In this document: one piece after another, positions 17,020-25,349 of the stretch
How positions within the stretch are numbered: position 1 is the stretch's first letter
Layout: the number at the start of each line of letters is the position of its first letter
Origin: Thermoplasmata archaeon
GTDB lineage: Archaea; Thermoplasmatota; Thermoplasmata; Thermoplasmatales; Thermoplasmataceae
DNA length: 33,247 bases
Direction: 5' to 3'
Assembly: GCA_021792045.1 (NCBI GenBank)
Contig: JAJYVJ010000004.1
Coordinates: 1-33,247 of the forward strand
Notes under the pieces: generated by a model
Seen by the model: the letters and a program-made list of their open reading frames with translations, nothing else
What the model was told of the DNA's origin: nothing
The model's database searches: none
Program-made: the position numbers and the translations under genes

Positions 17020-18204
17020 ATGAGCAGAATTTTGGAACTTGTTGGAAGGCATGACTCTTATAGATCAGAAACTCTCAACCTTCAGGCCTCAGAAAACATA
17101 CTGAGTCCTAATGCAAGGAAAGCACTGTCGTCAGATATGGCTTCAAGGTATTCCTTGACGCTTGAACATGAAAGCTATAACGCATACGGAGGCGCAAAAT
17201 ACATGGAAGAGCTTCTGGATGAGGTAGAAAAGCTGGCCTGTGAGGTGTTTAAGTCAAAGTATTCAGAGGTTAGGCCACTAGGGGGGCACATTGCAGCGGA
17301 AGTAGTTCTCTTATCGCTTGTAGATCGGAAGCGCAATATAATGTCTATATCGGAAGCCAATGGTGGATATACGGGGTACCAGAATCAGTATCTTCCGCAG
17401 ATCATGGGATTCAGCAATTATAACATTCCATATGACGGGTTCAAGCAAGAAATCCTTCTTGACGATCTAGAACGATTGCTTGAATCGCTTATGCCGCGCC
17501 TGGTTGTTTTAGGGCAATCGTTCTTTGTCAAGCATTATGATTTGAGATCCCTCAGGAACCTTTGCCACGATCACGGTTGCAAGCTTGCGTATGACGGTTC
17601 ACATGTTATGGGTCTGATAGCCGGCGGAGCTTTTCAGCCAGATGTGTTGAACTACGTTGACGTACTGTTCGGTTCAACACATAAGTCTTTTTTTGGCCCG
17701 CAGGGAGGAATAATACTGACGAATGATGAAGAGATCATGGAATCCGTAAGGAGAAACATAACATGGAGGGCGATGGATAACTATAATCCAAGCAGGCTTG
17801 CATCACTTGGTGTTGCTATGGAAGAAATGAGGCAATACGGTAAAGACTATGCCAGAAAGGTCGTAAAAAATTCTTTTGATCTGGCAAAATCCCTCTCAAA
17901 TGCCGGGCTGACACCAAGATTTTCTCCGTGGTTCACTGAAACACACCAGATCTTACTGTCTGAAACCTCCCTCCTACCTCTCGGAACCAACTTTGAAGGA
18001 TTTAGTAATATATTAGAAAGAAATTACATTGTGGTCGACCGTGAAGGGCGAATAGGGACGTCAGAAATCTCCAGACTTGGCATAGACGAAGTTGAAGAGA
18101 TTGGGGAACTCATTGTTTCCGCGCTGAAAGGAAACGACGTTTCAGAAAGAGTAAAAGAGATCCGAAGAGAAGCAAAAATACATTATTGTGAGGTAATCGA
18201 ATGA
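17020..18204 (+). CDS. Serine hydroxymethyltransferase-like PLP enzyme (divergent)
   Basis: PLP enzyme of 394 residues related to GlyA, which moves the serine beta-carbon to a folate-type carrier. Recognisable parts are ETLNLQASENILSP near 17-30, Asp192 and His195 in YDGSHVMGL, and the PLP lysine Lys222 in STHKSFFGPQGG. Family landmarks are altered. The usual YxEGYPxxRYYGG reads YSLTLEHESYNAYGG, the AHGGHLTHG loop reads SEANGGYTGYQ, and the arginine of HKTLRGPRGG is missing on both sides. The C-terminus is shorter than the usual 415-430. It could be a true SHMT with an unusual C1 carrier, or an aldolase or related activity. Its stop overlaps the next start as ATGA. Confidence 0.78.
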   Translation: MSRILELVGRHDSYRSETLNLQASENILSPNARKALSSDMASRYSLTLEHESYNAYGGAKYMEELLDEVEKLACEVFKSKYSEVRPLGGHIAAEVVLLSLVDRKRNIMSISEANGGYTGYQNQYLPQIMGFSNYNIPYDGFKQEILLDDLERLLESLMPRLVVLGQSFFVKHYDLRSLRNLCHDHGCKLAYDGSHVMGLIAGGAFQPDVLNYVDVLFGSTHKSFFGPQGGIILTNDEEIMESVRRNITWRAMDNYNPSRLASLGVAMEEMRQYGKDYARKVVKNSFDLAKSLSNAGLTPRFSPWFTETHQILLSETSLLPLGTNFEGFSNILERNYIVVDREGRIGTSEISRLGIDEVEEIGELIVSALKGNDVSERVKEIRREAKIHYCEVIE

Positions 18205-19298
18205 AAGTAAAAGATGTGATGACAAAGAATAACCTGGTTACAGTTAAGGCATCTTCACTGGTGTCGGAAGCATGGAATAAGATGAAGGAAACTGGGATCC
18301 ATCAAGTCCCAGTTGTCTTAGGGAACAAGTATGCCGGAATGCTTAGCTATCGGGAGTTGCTAAGGAGAAGAAGCATTAGGCCAAGCTCCAAGGTAGAAGC
18401 ATTTATGGTGAAAACACCGAAGGTTGATGAGAACGAGAAGTTCGAGACAGCCATAGATCTCCTGAAAGATTCTGGGATGGCAGCAATACCAGTGGTTCGT
18501 AAAGGCGGTGTTCTCGTCGGGATATTTTCAAGATCGGATATTTTGAAGAACATAGATACAACTCGCGGCATGAGCAGTATTCTTGTTACGGACCTGATGT
18601 CTGATGATCCAGTTGTAGTTAAGGAAACGGACATGATTCCAGAGGCTATAGAGAAAATGAGGAGCCTTGATGAATCTGAAATTCCGGTTGTTGATGATAG
18701 AGGGCGGCTCTCTGGAATCCTGATGATCAAAGACATCGATTCAAGGGCAATGTTCCAGGCAGAGGAGAAGAGACGCCGGGATTACGGCCAGCCCCAAAAG
18801 CTCGAGATTGAAGTACGGTCGTATATGCAGGAACCGTGCAGCGTCACAAGGGAAGCGGTGATTGGAGAATGCTCCAAACTGCTCATTGAAAACAAACTGC
18901 ATCTGATACCTGTTGTAGACGACATCGGCAAACCTGTTGGTGTAATTGATGTCTCAGACATCATAAACTCGATAGATACTGGCAAAAAGAAATCTGGCAT
19001 ACTTGTGCAGGTCTCAGGTCTCGGCCCATGGGACGACGATCTGTATGACACAATATTTTTTGAATCCGAGAAATTCATTTCTCAGATCCAGAGACTTTCG
19101 GGTATTTCAAACGGTACATTTACAGTTCACGTGACAAAGTATGAAAATGGGGGCCGAGTGAAATATTCTGTCAGAACTAAACTTTTCGGAGGCAGTTTCA
19201 ATATGTCCGTGGACGACCATGACTGGAACTTTGGTAAATGCATCTCCCGCATTTTTGAAACCTATGAGAGCAGGATCAAAAAGAGCAAGGTGAGATGA
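18201..19298 (+). CDS. Four-CBS protein with C-terminal HPF/RaiA-like ribosome-binding domain
   Basis: Protein of 365 residues. CBS repeats cover about 1-55, 65-117, 125-182 and 203-258; the repeats are marked by IHQVPVV, MAAIPVV, ESEIPVV and LHLIPVV. CBS pairs usually bind adenine nucleotides. Residues 266-362 have the order strand, helix, three strands, helix expected of hibernation-promoting factor: ILVQVSGL, a helix LYDTIFFESEKFISQIQRL, TFTVHVTKYE, KYSVRTKLF, GSFNMSVDD and a closing helix to 362. This assignment is by pattern, not search. The inferred role is an energy-sensing ribosome silencer. It overlaps the SHMT-like gene by 4 bases and tldD at its stop, so translation of the unit is coupled. 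Confidence 0.8.
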   Translation: MKVKDVMTKNNLVTVKASSLVSEAWNKMKETGIHQVPVVLGNKYAGMLSYRELLRRRSIRPSSKVEAFMVKTPKVDENEKFETAIDLLKDSGMAAIPVVRKGGVLVGIFSRSDILKNIDTTRGMSSILVTDLMSDDPVVVKETDMIPEAIEKMRSLDESEIPVVDDRGRLSGILMIKDIDSRAMFQAEEKRRRDYGQPQKLEIEVRSYMQEPCSVTREAVIGECSKLLIENKLHLIPVVDDIGKPVGVIDVSDIINSIDTGKKKSGILVQVSGLGPWDDDLYDTIFFESEKFISQIQRLSGISNGTFTVHVTKYENGGRVKYSVRTKLFGGSFNMSVDDHDWNFGKCISRIFETYESRIKKSKVR

Positions 19299-19304
19299 AC
19301 GTCC

Positions 19305-19308
19305 GGGG
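19305..19308 (+). other. G4 run at an apparent frameshift before tldD
   Basis: Removing one G joins ATG 19295 to the conserved upstream tldD sequence, giving an N-terminus MNVRELIDRILDYTSQRC that fits the family. With four Gs the ATG frame ends after seven codons. Confidence 0.55.
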
Positions 19309-19370
19309 AGCTCATTGATCGTATTCTGGATTATACATCCCAGAGATGCAGATACTCGGAAGCGCGATAC

Positions 19371-20684
19371 ATGAAAATTACCTCAAATAGCCTTTCGTAC
19401 AGAAATGGTTCATTTGAAGGCATAGATTTTACTTCAGAGAAGGGATACGCTGTCCGAGTTTTGAACAACTCAATCGCGATAGCTTACTGTGATTCTGAAG
19501 ATTGGGACACAGCAAAGGAATCTATCGATCTGGCACTTAAAAAATCAAATGCAAACGGTAAGAACAATATAAGTTTGGGGAACGCTATAAAGGACAACTG
19601 GATTGTTCAGCAAAAGAAAAAGATTGAGGATTTTTCACTCGAAGACAAAATATCCATACTGAAAGATAACGACAAAGAAATGGAGTCGCATGGCACTGCT
19701 GTTCGAATCAATGGCATGGCAGATAAACTCATTGAGCAGAGATATAGGAACTCAATTGGATCTGATATATCCGGAAAGATATATCGCGTTTCTTACATCT
19801 ATGTTATGGGATTTGTAAACGGTGGGAATTTTGAACAATCGATACAGCAATTCGGTGCTTCCTCCGGTTTCGAATACATAGATTCATTAAACTTAGCAAA
19901 AAGAATAGAAGAAGATGCGAAGGGGCTGAAGGAATCAGCAGATGCCAGACAGACAAAAGAAGGAGATTATGATATCATCGTAGGACCCGAAATATCAGGC
20001 ATTACAGCGCATGAATCATGTGGCCACCCAACAGAATATGATCGTATTATTGGAAGAGAAGGGGCACAGGCAGGGGAGTCGTTCCTAACTGGAAAGAAAT
20101 TTCCTTACAGGGTAGGTTCAGACGAAGTAAGCATAATAGATGATCCCACGTACCCACTGAGTTATGGATTCTATAGGTATGATGATGAGGGAACTCCCTC
20201 ACGTAAAAGGTATCTTTATAAAAACGGCATGACGAATGAGTTCATACTAAACAGAGAGAGCGCTTACCTCCTGAATACTGATTCTAACGGAGGGGGGCGT
20301 TCGTCTTCTTGGGACATGGAACCACTTGCAAGAATGAGTACGACATACATAGAGCCTGGAGATTATTCGTTTGAAGAACTCATTGAGGGAATAAAGCATG
20401 GCATATATATCAAGTCTTTTACCGAGTGGAACATTGATGATATTCGTTTCAATGAAAAGTATGTTGGTAAAGATGCGTTTTACATAGAGAATGGAAAGAT
20501 CACTTCCAGAGTTAAAAGGCCAACGATTGAAACCAATACTATAAAATTCTACAGTTCTGTCGATGCTGTCGGAAAAGATCTGGAATTCACCGCCGGGACG
20601 TGTGGTAAGGGAGATCCGGAACAAGGAGTCGAAGTATGGATGGGTGGCCCACACATCCGTCTCAGGAAGGTGCATATAAAATGA
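19371..20684 (+). CDS. tldD: TldD-type metallopeptidase (N-terminal start in doubt)
   Basis: TldD forms a heterodimeric zinc peptidase with TldE; in bacteria the pair matures peptide natural products and degrades unfolded peptides. The 437-residue frame from ATG 19371 has the metal site His214, Glu215 and His219 in ITAHESCGHPTEYD, and C-terminal FTAGTCGKGDPEQGVEVWMG. The sequence before 19371 in the same frame also looks like TldD (ELIDRILDYTSQRCRYSEAR) but lacks a start codon and follows the CBS gene's TGA. ATG 19295, overlapping that stop as ATGA, would reach it if one G of the GGGG run at 19305-19308 were absent. So either the gene is frameshifted at its 5' end, or the sequence has an extra G. 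tldE overlaps at the 3' end. Confidence 0.9.
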   Translation: MKITSNSLSYRNGSFEGIDFTSEKGYAVRVLNNSIAIAYCDSEDWDTAKESIDLALKKSNANGKNNISLGNAIKDNWIVQQKKKIEDFSLEDKISILKDNDKEMESHGTAVRINGMADKLIEQRYRNSIGSDISGKIYRVSYIYVMGFVNGGNFEQSIQQFGASSGFEYIDSLNLAKRIEEDAKGLKESADARQTKEGDYDIIVGPEISGITAHESCGHPTEYDRIIGREGAQAGESFLTGKKFPYRVGSDEVSIIDDPTYPLSYGFYRYDDEGTPSRKRYLYKNGMTNEFILNRESAYLLNTDSNGGGRSSSWDMEPLARMSTTYIEPGDYSFEELIEGIKHGIYIKSFTEWNIDDIRFNEKYVGKDAFYIENGKITSRVKRPTIETNTIKFYSSVDAVGKDLEFTAGTCGKGDPEQGVEVWMGGPHIRLRKVHIK

Positions 20685-21991
20685 ATGAATCGGAAATTCA
20701 AAATTTAGTAAATAAATTGGAAAACAAGGGATTCACTGAGTATGCCGTTACATCAATAAACAGCCGTATCGAACAGGTAAGATTCTCTCAGAATTCTATT
20801 GATTTGACAAACTTGTGGGATGAAGCGAACTTTCATGTTTTTGTGGCCATAGGAAAAAAGATCGCCTCAACAGTACTCAAGGATGTCGCAGAGATGGATA
20901 TTACCATCGATAAACTTTGGAAATCTGCAAACTCATCCCCGGAGAATCGTTCATTCGCGGGCATAAACCCGGAGAAACAGAAATATCCCTACAATGTGAA
21001 CCACCGGGCGGTTCAACACGATCTCCATGAGTTCTCCCAGGCAGCGATCCAATCGGCTCTGGATAACGGGGCCGAGCGAGTGGCAGGAACAGCTTATAAT
21101 ATTTTTGAAAAGGTGAGGACGAGCACAAAGTACAACAAATGCGAGTACACCACGGGAGGTATTGAGCTGAATATACGATCATTTAGGGATGGATTCAGCG
21201 GCCAGGAGGGGATCCACTGGGGACTTCAGAGTAATGTTTCAAAATCAGATTTCGAAAGGATGGGTTCTGAATCTGCTGAAACCGCGAGAGTAACAGGGAG
21301 GAAAGAATCCATAGAGCCTGGAAAATACACTGTGATAATGTCACCTTATGTCATAGGGAATATAATCTCCAGCTGTGCAGAGTCCCTCTCGTACTATTCT
21401 GTTGAAACGGGGATGAGTAGTTTCGGCGACCAGATAGGCCGTAAGGTTGCCGGCGATGGTGTGAATCTCGTCGATGATCCTCTGGATTCCACCGGTGATG
21501 GGTTCAGAGCCTGCGATGATGAGGCGACAGCAACGAAAAAGAACCGTATAATCACTGATGGTCAATTGAACACTTTCTTTCATTCTTATTCAACTGCTGC
21601 ACGTTCAGGTTCTAGGACGACCGGGAATGCGGGGATAATATCGCCAATGCCATGGCAGTTAAAGATCCTTCCAGGCAGGACAAAATTATCCGATATGATC
21701 TCAGGTATGAAGAATGGCCTTCTCATTGAGAATTGTTGGTACACTCGCTTCCAGGATTACAGGAACGGCATTTTTTCAACAGTTCCTAGGGACGGTGTAT
21801 TTCTCGTCCAGAACGGGGCAATAAAGGGGGACCTGAGTGGCATAAGAATAAGTGATTCCTTCCGGAACATCCTCTCTAACATAGAAGAGATATCGTCCGA
21901 AACAAAGAATGCAAAATGGTGGCAGGAGGTTTCTTCTACCAACATGCCTTACGTGAAAGTAAAAAATGTGAATATCTCCCGCGCTTTCTAA
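20681..21991 (+). CDS. tldE: TldE/PmbA-type peptidase partner
   Basis: Partner subunit of TldD, 436 residues, without the HExxxH site, as is normal for TldE/PmbA. The N-terminal part MNESEIQNLVNKLENKGFTE and INSRIEQVRFSQNSIDL match the family; later segments include EPGKYTVIMSPYVIGNII and RTTGNAGIISPMPWQLKILP. ATG 20681 overlaps the tldD stop as ATGA. A longer version from 20636 is rejected because it lies inside tldD. TldD and TldE here would form a soluble complex. No precursor peptide gene was recognised next to them. A hairpin lies just after the stop. Confidence 0.92.
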   Translation: MNESEIQNLVNKLENKGFTEYAVTSINSRIEQVRFSQNSIDLTNLWDEANFHVFVAIGKKIASTVLKDVAEMDITIDKLWKSANSSPENRSFAGINPEKQKYPYNVNHRAVQHDLHEFSQAAIQSALDNGAERVAGTAYNIFEKVRTSTKYNKCEYTTGGIELNIRSFRDGFSGQEGIHWGLQSNVSKSDFERMGSESAETARVTGRKESIEPGKYTVIMSPYVIGNIISSCAESLSYYSVETGMSSFGDQIGRKVAGDGVNLVDDPLDSTGDGFRACDDEATATKKNRIITDGQLNTFFHSYSTAARSGSRTTGNAGIISPMPWQLKILPGRTKLSDMISGMKNGLLIENCWYTRFQDYRNGIFSTVPRDGVFLVQNGAIKGDLSGIRISDSFRNILSNIEEISSETKNAKWWQEVSSTNMPYVKVKNVNISRAF

Positions 21992-21996
21992 AATTT

Positions 21997-22015
21997 GAAA
22001 GCCGTTTAGGCTTTC
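21997..22015 (+). terminator. Hairpin between convergent tldE and aminopeptidase genes
   Basis: GAAAGCC, loop GTTTA, GGCTTTC forms a perfect 7-base stem starting 6 bases after the tldE stop and followed by T6 at about 22024. It overlaps the 3' end of the opposite gene. Archaeal termination relies mainly on U-tracts, so the hairpin may be secondary. Confidence 0.4.
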
Positions 22016-24396
22016 GACATTAATTTTTTCAGTCTGTTGTATATCTGGAGCGTCTCAAGGCCTTTGTCAATTCCATGGGAGTAAGCCGGCTTTCTTATTT
22101 TCTGCAATCTATTCTTTAGTTTCTTTTCATAATCCAGGCCAATGAATGGGATCACTGCCTCAAGGAATCTGTAAGTATAACCAGTTCCGCTGAAAAATTC
22201 CTCCATCGTGTTTACAACGTCTTCCAGTGAGTCCAGCAGGCTCCCCCTCATGACTTTGTTCCTGGAAAGCATTATGAAAAGAGAAATAGAATCCTGCTTC
22301 TTTATATCACCTTTTCCTACCATGCTGGCAAATTTGTTGAAGTAGCTTTTTCTGCCAAGGAATGACATTCCGGCAATCAGTGTCGTTCTGTCAGCATCGG
22401 TCTTTGACTGTTTCAGGAATTTAATGAAAGCATCAAGATCGTTACTGTTGCGCGCATAACCGATGGCTATGGCCCTTCTCAAATCTGTATCTGATTTGAA
22501 GAACTTGCTGAAGCCCTTGGAAATTTTCTTTGCGAAATCCTTGTCTAAGATTGAGAGATTCGCAGAAACCGTCCCGCGCAGGATAGAGTCGTTCTCGGAT
22601 TCTCCTTCTTTTTTGGTTTCTCCCAACCTCTTTAACTGTGTCTTGTAGAATTTGAGCGCCAGATTCTTTACTTTTCTGTTTTTCTCGTCTACAAAATTAA
22701 GCAGAGAGAGTTGTTGACAGATCTCAGTGTTGACAATATAGTTGTCTTCATCAAGAAATCTCTCTATCGTGTCGAGATAGTCCTTAAGTTTTATCTTTCC
22801 AGCTTCCAGAAGAGCAAAAGTATCATTTACTATACCCCACCTGTCAAGATAGCCGAAATTTTTGGCTCTTCCTATGACATCCCTTAAAAGCTTTCCCTTG
22901 TATGCAACCCTGTAAAACCCGGATTGTTCATAGTTCAATTTAAGGAATCCATCGGACTTAATCCTCATTTCACTTCTGCTGAAGAGTGCATTCTCCTTTC
23001 CGTTTTCCCGGAGCACTGTCAATGGAATAGTTCTCGGTTGTTCCTTCACTTTCTTGTTCAGCAGAAATCTTTCTTGAGATAATTTTATTTCCTTTCCCAC
23101 AAGTTCAGCAGTTACAAGAGGATACCCAACTTTCTTAATCCATGAGCCCATGATCTTTGAGACCGGCAGACCAGATACATCCTGGATTGCTTTCCATAGG
23201 TACTCGCCTTTTGCATTCCCGTAACTGTGCTCTTTCAGGTATTTTCTTATGCCATCTCTGAATTTATCAGGAGAGACATAATTCTCAATCATTCTCAGAA
23301 CACTGGCTCCCTTTCCATAACTTATCTCATCAAAAATCTGTGATATGTCGTCAGGGTTTTTTACGTGTGCCTGTATCGGATGTGAATTGACCAGAGCATC
23401 TCCATACAAAGCTCCAGCTGTTTCATCTACAAGAAATTTCCCAGTAAATAGCCATTTCTGGTGAAGCTGATCAACGAACTTGAAGGCCATAAAGGTCGCG
23501 AAACTCTCGTTAAGCCAAAGATCATCCCACCATTCCATTGTGACCAGATCACCGAACCATTGGTGGGCAATTTCATGTGCAACTACTTCTGAGACCCTCT
23601 GTCTCCCTGCAGTTGTAGTGCTGTCGTTCACCAGAAGTGCAGTCTCCCTGAAGGTTATTGCACCCCAATTTTCCATTGCACCTGCGGCGAATTCTGGTAC
23701 CGAGATCAAATGCATCTTCGGTAACATGAATTTTATTCCGTAATACTCCTCATATTTTGCTATAATATCGGCTGCTTCAGCAGCTGGAAAATCTGTAGAA
23801 TTGAGTAAGCCCTTCGGAGCGGTAAGGATTATTTTCAATGGCCCAGATTGCTTCTCTATGGAATCAAATGTACCAATCCCGATATACAGTAAATAAGTAG
23901 ACATTTTTGGTGTATCTTCAAAAACAACTACTTTTCTTCCCTTGTTTATCTCAGAGCTTTTTATTGGCATGTTCGAAATCGCATCAAGTTCATTGTCGAC
24001 GGTCAATGTTAATGAAAATACAGCCTTTTTAGATGGATCATCAACGCAGGGGAATGCATGTCTTGCGCCCGTAGATTCAAACTGGGTTGTTATCATCCTT
24101 CCGTTCTTATAGTCTGCAACATACAGTCCTTCCAACCCTTTTGAAATTTTTCCAGAAAATTTGACTTCAACCTCGGTCTTACCTGAAAGAATCAGATCAG
24201 TCTCTATAGTCTGCTTTTTTTTGTTTTCCTTGAACTTGAAGGTCTTCCCGTGTGAAACAATGCTGTCAATAGATAGATCTACAGAGTTAAGAAAGAACTT
24301 CTCCTTGTTTCCAGAAACCGTTATAATTTCATGCCCCACATATTCAAGATTCTTATAATTTAAATCAAGTTCTAGCTGATATTTCTCTATTTCCAT
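22006..24396 (-). CDS. M1 aminopeptidase, tricorn-interacting factor F2/F3 type
   Basis: Zinc aminopeptidase of 796 residues that trims peptides made by the proteasome and tricorn in Thermoplasma. The substrate-binding motif GAMEN is at 239-243, and the zinc site is HEIAHQW (274-280) with Glu297 in LWLNESFATF. The proton donor Tyr lies in ISYGKGASVLRMIENYV. The C-terminal helical domain covers about 480-796. The length is close to the 780-785 of known F2 and F3, but which of the two it is cannot be decided here. ATG 24396 lies about 25 bases from a TTTATAATA box, so a leaderless transcript is likely. Tricorn itself is not in the window. Confidence 0.92.
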   Translation of the reverse strand: MEIEKYQLELDLNYKNLEYVGHEIITVSGNKEKFFLNSVDLSIDSIVSHGKTFKFKENKKKQTIETDLILSGKTEVEVKFSGKISKGLEGLYVADYKNGRMITTQFESTGARHAFPCVDDPSKKAVFSLTLTVDNELDAISNMPIKSSEINKGRKVVVFEDTPKMSTYLLYIGIGTFDSIEKQSGPLKIILTAPKGLLNSTDFPAAEAADIIAKYEEYYGIKFMLPKMHLISVPEFAAGAMENWGAITFRETALLVNDSTTTAGRQRVSEVVAHEIAHQWFGDLVTMEWWDDLWLNESFATFMAFKFVDQLHQKWLFTGKFLVDETAGALYGDALVNSHPIQAHVKNPDDISQIFDEISYGKGASVLRMIENYVSPDKFRDGIRKYLKEHSYGNAKGEYLWKAIQDVSGLPVSKIMGSWIKKVGYPLVTAELVGKEIKLSQERFLLNKKVKEQPRTIPLTVLRENGKENALFSRSEMRIKSDGFLKLNYEQSGFYRVAYKGKLLRDVIGRAKNFGYLDRWGIVNDTFALLEAGKIKLKDYLDTIERFLDEDNYIVNTEICQQLSLLNFVDEKNRKVKNLALKFYKTQLKRLGETKKEGESENDSILRGTVSANLSILDKDFAKKISKGFSKFFKSDTDLRRAIAIGYARNSNDLDAFIKFLKQSKTDADRTTLIAGMSFLGRKSYFNKFASMVGKGDIKKQDSISLFIMLSRNKVMRGSLLDSLEDVVNTMEEFFSGTGYTYRFLEAVIPFIGLDYEKKLKNRLQKIRKPAYSHGIDKGLETLQIYNRLKKLMSKA

Positions 24397-24416
24397 GGGT
24401 AGTTATAGTTTTTTAT

Positions 24417-24426
24417 TATTATAAAT
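24417..24426 (-). promoter_or_regulatory. TATA box for the M1 aminopeptidase gene
   Basis: ATTTATAATA on the minus strand, centred about 25 bases before ATG 24396. Confidence 0.6.
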
Positions 24427-24521
24427 TTGTGATAAATGATCATGCACAAGCAGTTAATGAAAGCAAAGTGGAATCAATAGCATTTCTGCAGCATTATCCC
24501 ACGCTCTTTCACCATTCCTGC

Positions 24522-25103
24522 TCATCCGTAAAAGTATATGTAAACAGCGGTAAGGAGTAGCGCGATAACCACAATGCGATCAACGGTTGCAGGTGAAACT
24601 TTTGACAAGCCTTTGATTAAACCAATATTTACCAACGTAACTATCAAAAGAAGAAATACAGCGCTTGAGATTACAAAGACTATGCTTATTAAAGATACAG
24701 AAAAATAACCGTAACTCGCTGCAACAAGAAGAATAGGGAGAAACGCAGGATCAGGAAAAATGCTCACAAGCAGGGAAGTATTTTCAAAACCTTTCTTTTC
24801 ATGTGATTCTCTTATGCTGTTTATTAGAATATATAATGCAACTACAATTATTATTATGACAGAGGCAATCCTAATCTCTTTTGTTCCAAAGGCATATACT
24901 CCGAAAAAAACGACCAACAGGGCAAGTGCTGTGGATGTGGTGCCATGCAAGAATCCGAGCAAAAATGCGATAACCCTTACCCTCTTAGAACTAAATGATT
25001 TCTTTAAGGAGAGCGCAGTAAGCGGAATCCAGTGATCAGGAGCGATCATATGAAGCATCGAAAGAAGCGTTGCCACGAGCGCTAGAACAATTACTGGATT
25101 CAT
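24522..25103 (-). CDS. NicO/RcnA-like metal transporter
   Basis: Membrane protein of 193 residues with about six hydrophobic helices. The first helix ends in the HX4DH motif (His18, Asp23, His24 in LHMIAPDHW), the signature of nickel/cobalt permeases and RcnA/NicO proteins. A second polar helix motif GFLHGTTS (50-57) supports the same superfamily. A likely role is movement of nickel, cobalt or another divalent ion, but direction and metal are not evident. GCTTTAAGG, 23 bases before ATG 25103, fits a leaderless transcript. No metal enzyme gene lies nearby to suggest the substrate. Confidence 0.72.
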   Translation of the reverse strand: MNPVIVLALVATLLSMLHMIAPDHWIPLTALSLKKSFSSKRVRVIAFLLGFLHGTTSTALALLVVFFGVYAFGTKEIRIASVIIIIVVALYILINSIRESHEKKGFENTSLLVSIFPDPAFLPILLVAASYGYFSVSLISIVFVISSAVFLLLIVTLVNIGLIKGLSKVSPATVDRIVVIALLLTAVYIYFYG

Positions 25104-25349
25104 TATTCCAGATCTCTGCTCCCTTAAAGCATTTTACACTCTAACGGAAATTGTTGCAATCTAACCTATATGGCCAACTATCGTAAATGTTTCGAGAATT
25201 TACTACCTAAACAATATATGGTATTTAGTTGGTTTTTTAATAAAGTGGCCTGAAATCTCACTGATGTTGATTCGAAACACTCATTACCCAGATCTGTATT
25301 ACAAGAGAAGGCGTCAAACACGGTAGCGTACATAATAAAAACTGATCAG

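Noticed and set aside
20636..20680. Longer N-terminus of tldE
   Set aside because: It lies within tldD, and the family N-terminus begins at ATG 20681 with a normal ATGA overlap.
25140..25349. Possible C/D-box guide RNA upstream of sua5
   Set aside because: A TGATG-like core is present, but the C, D', C' and D boxes are not found in the required order and spacing.
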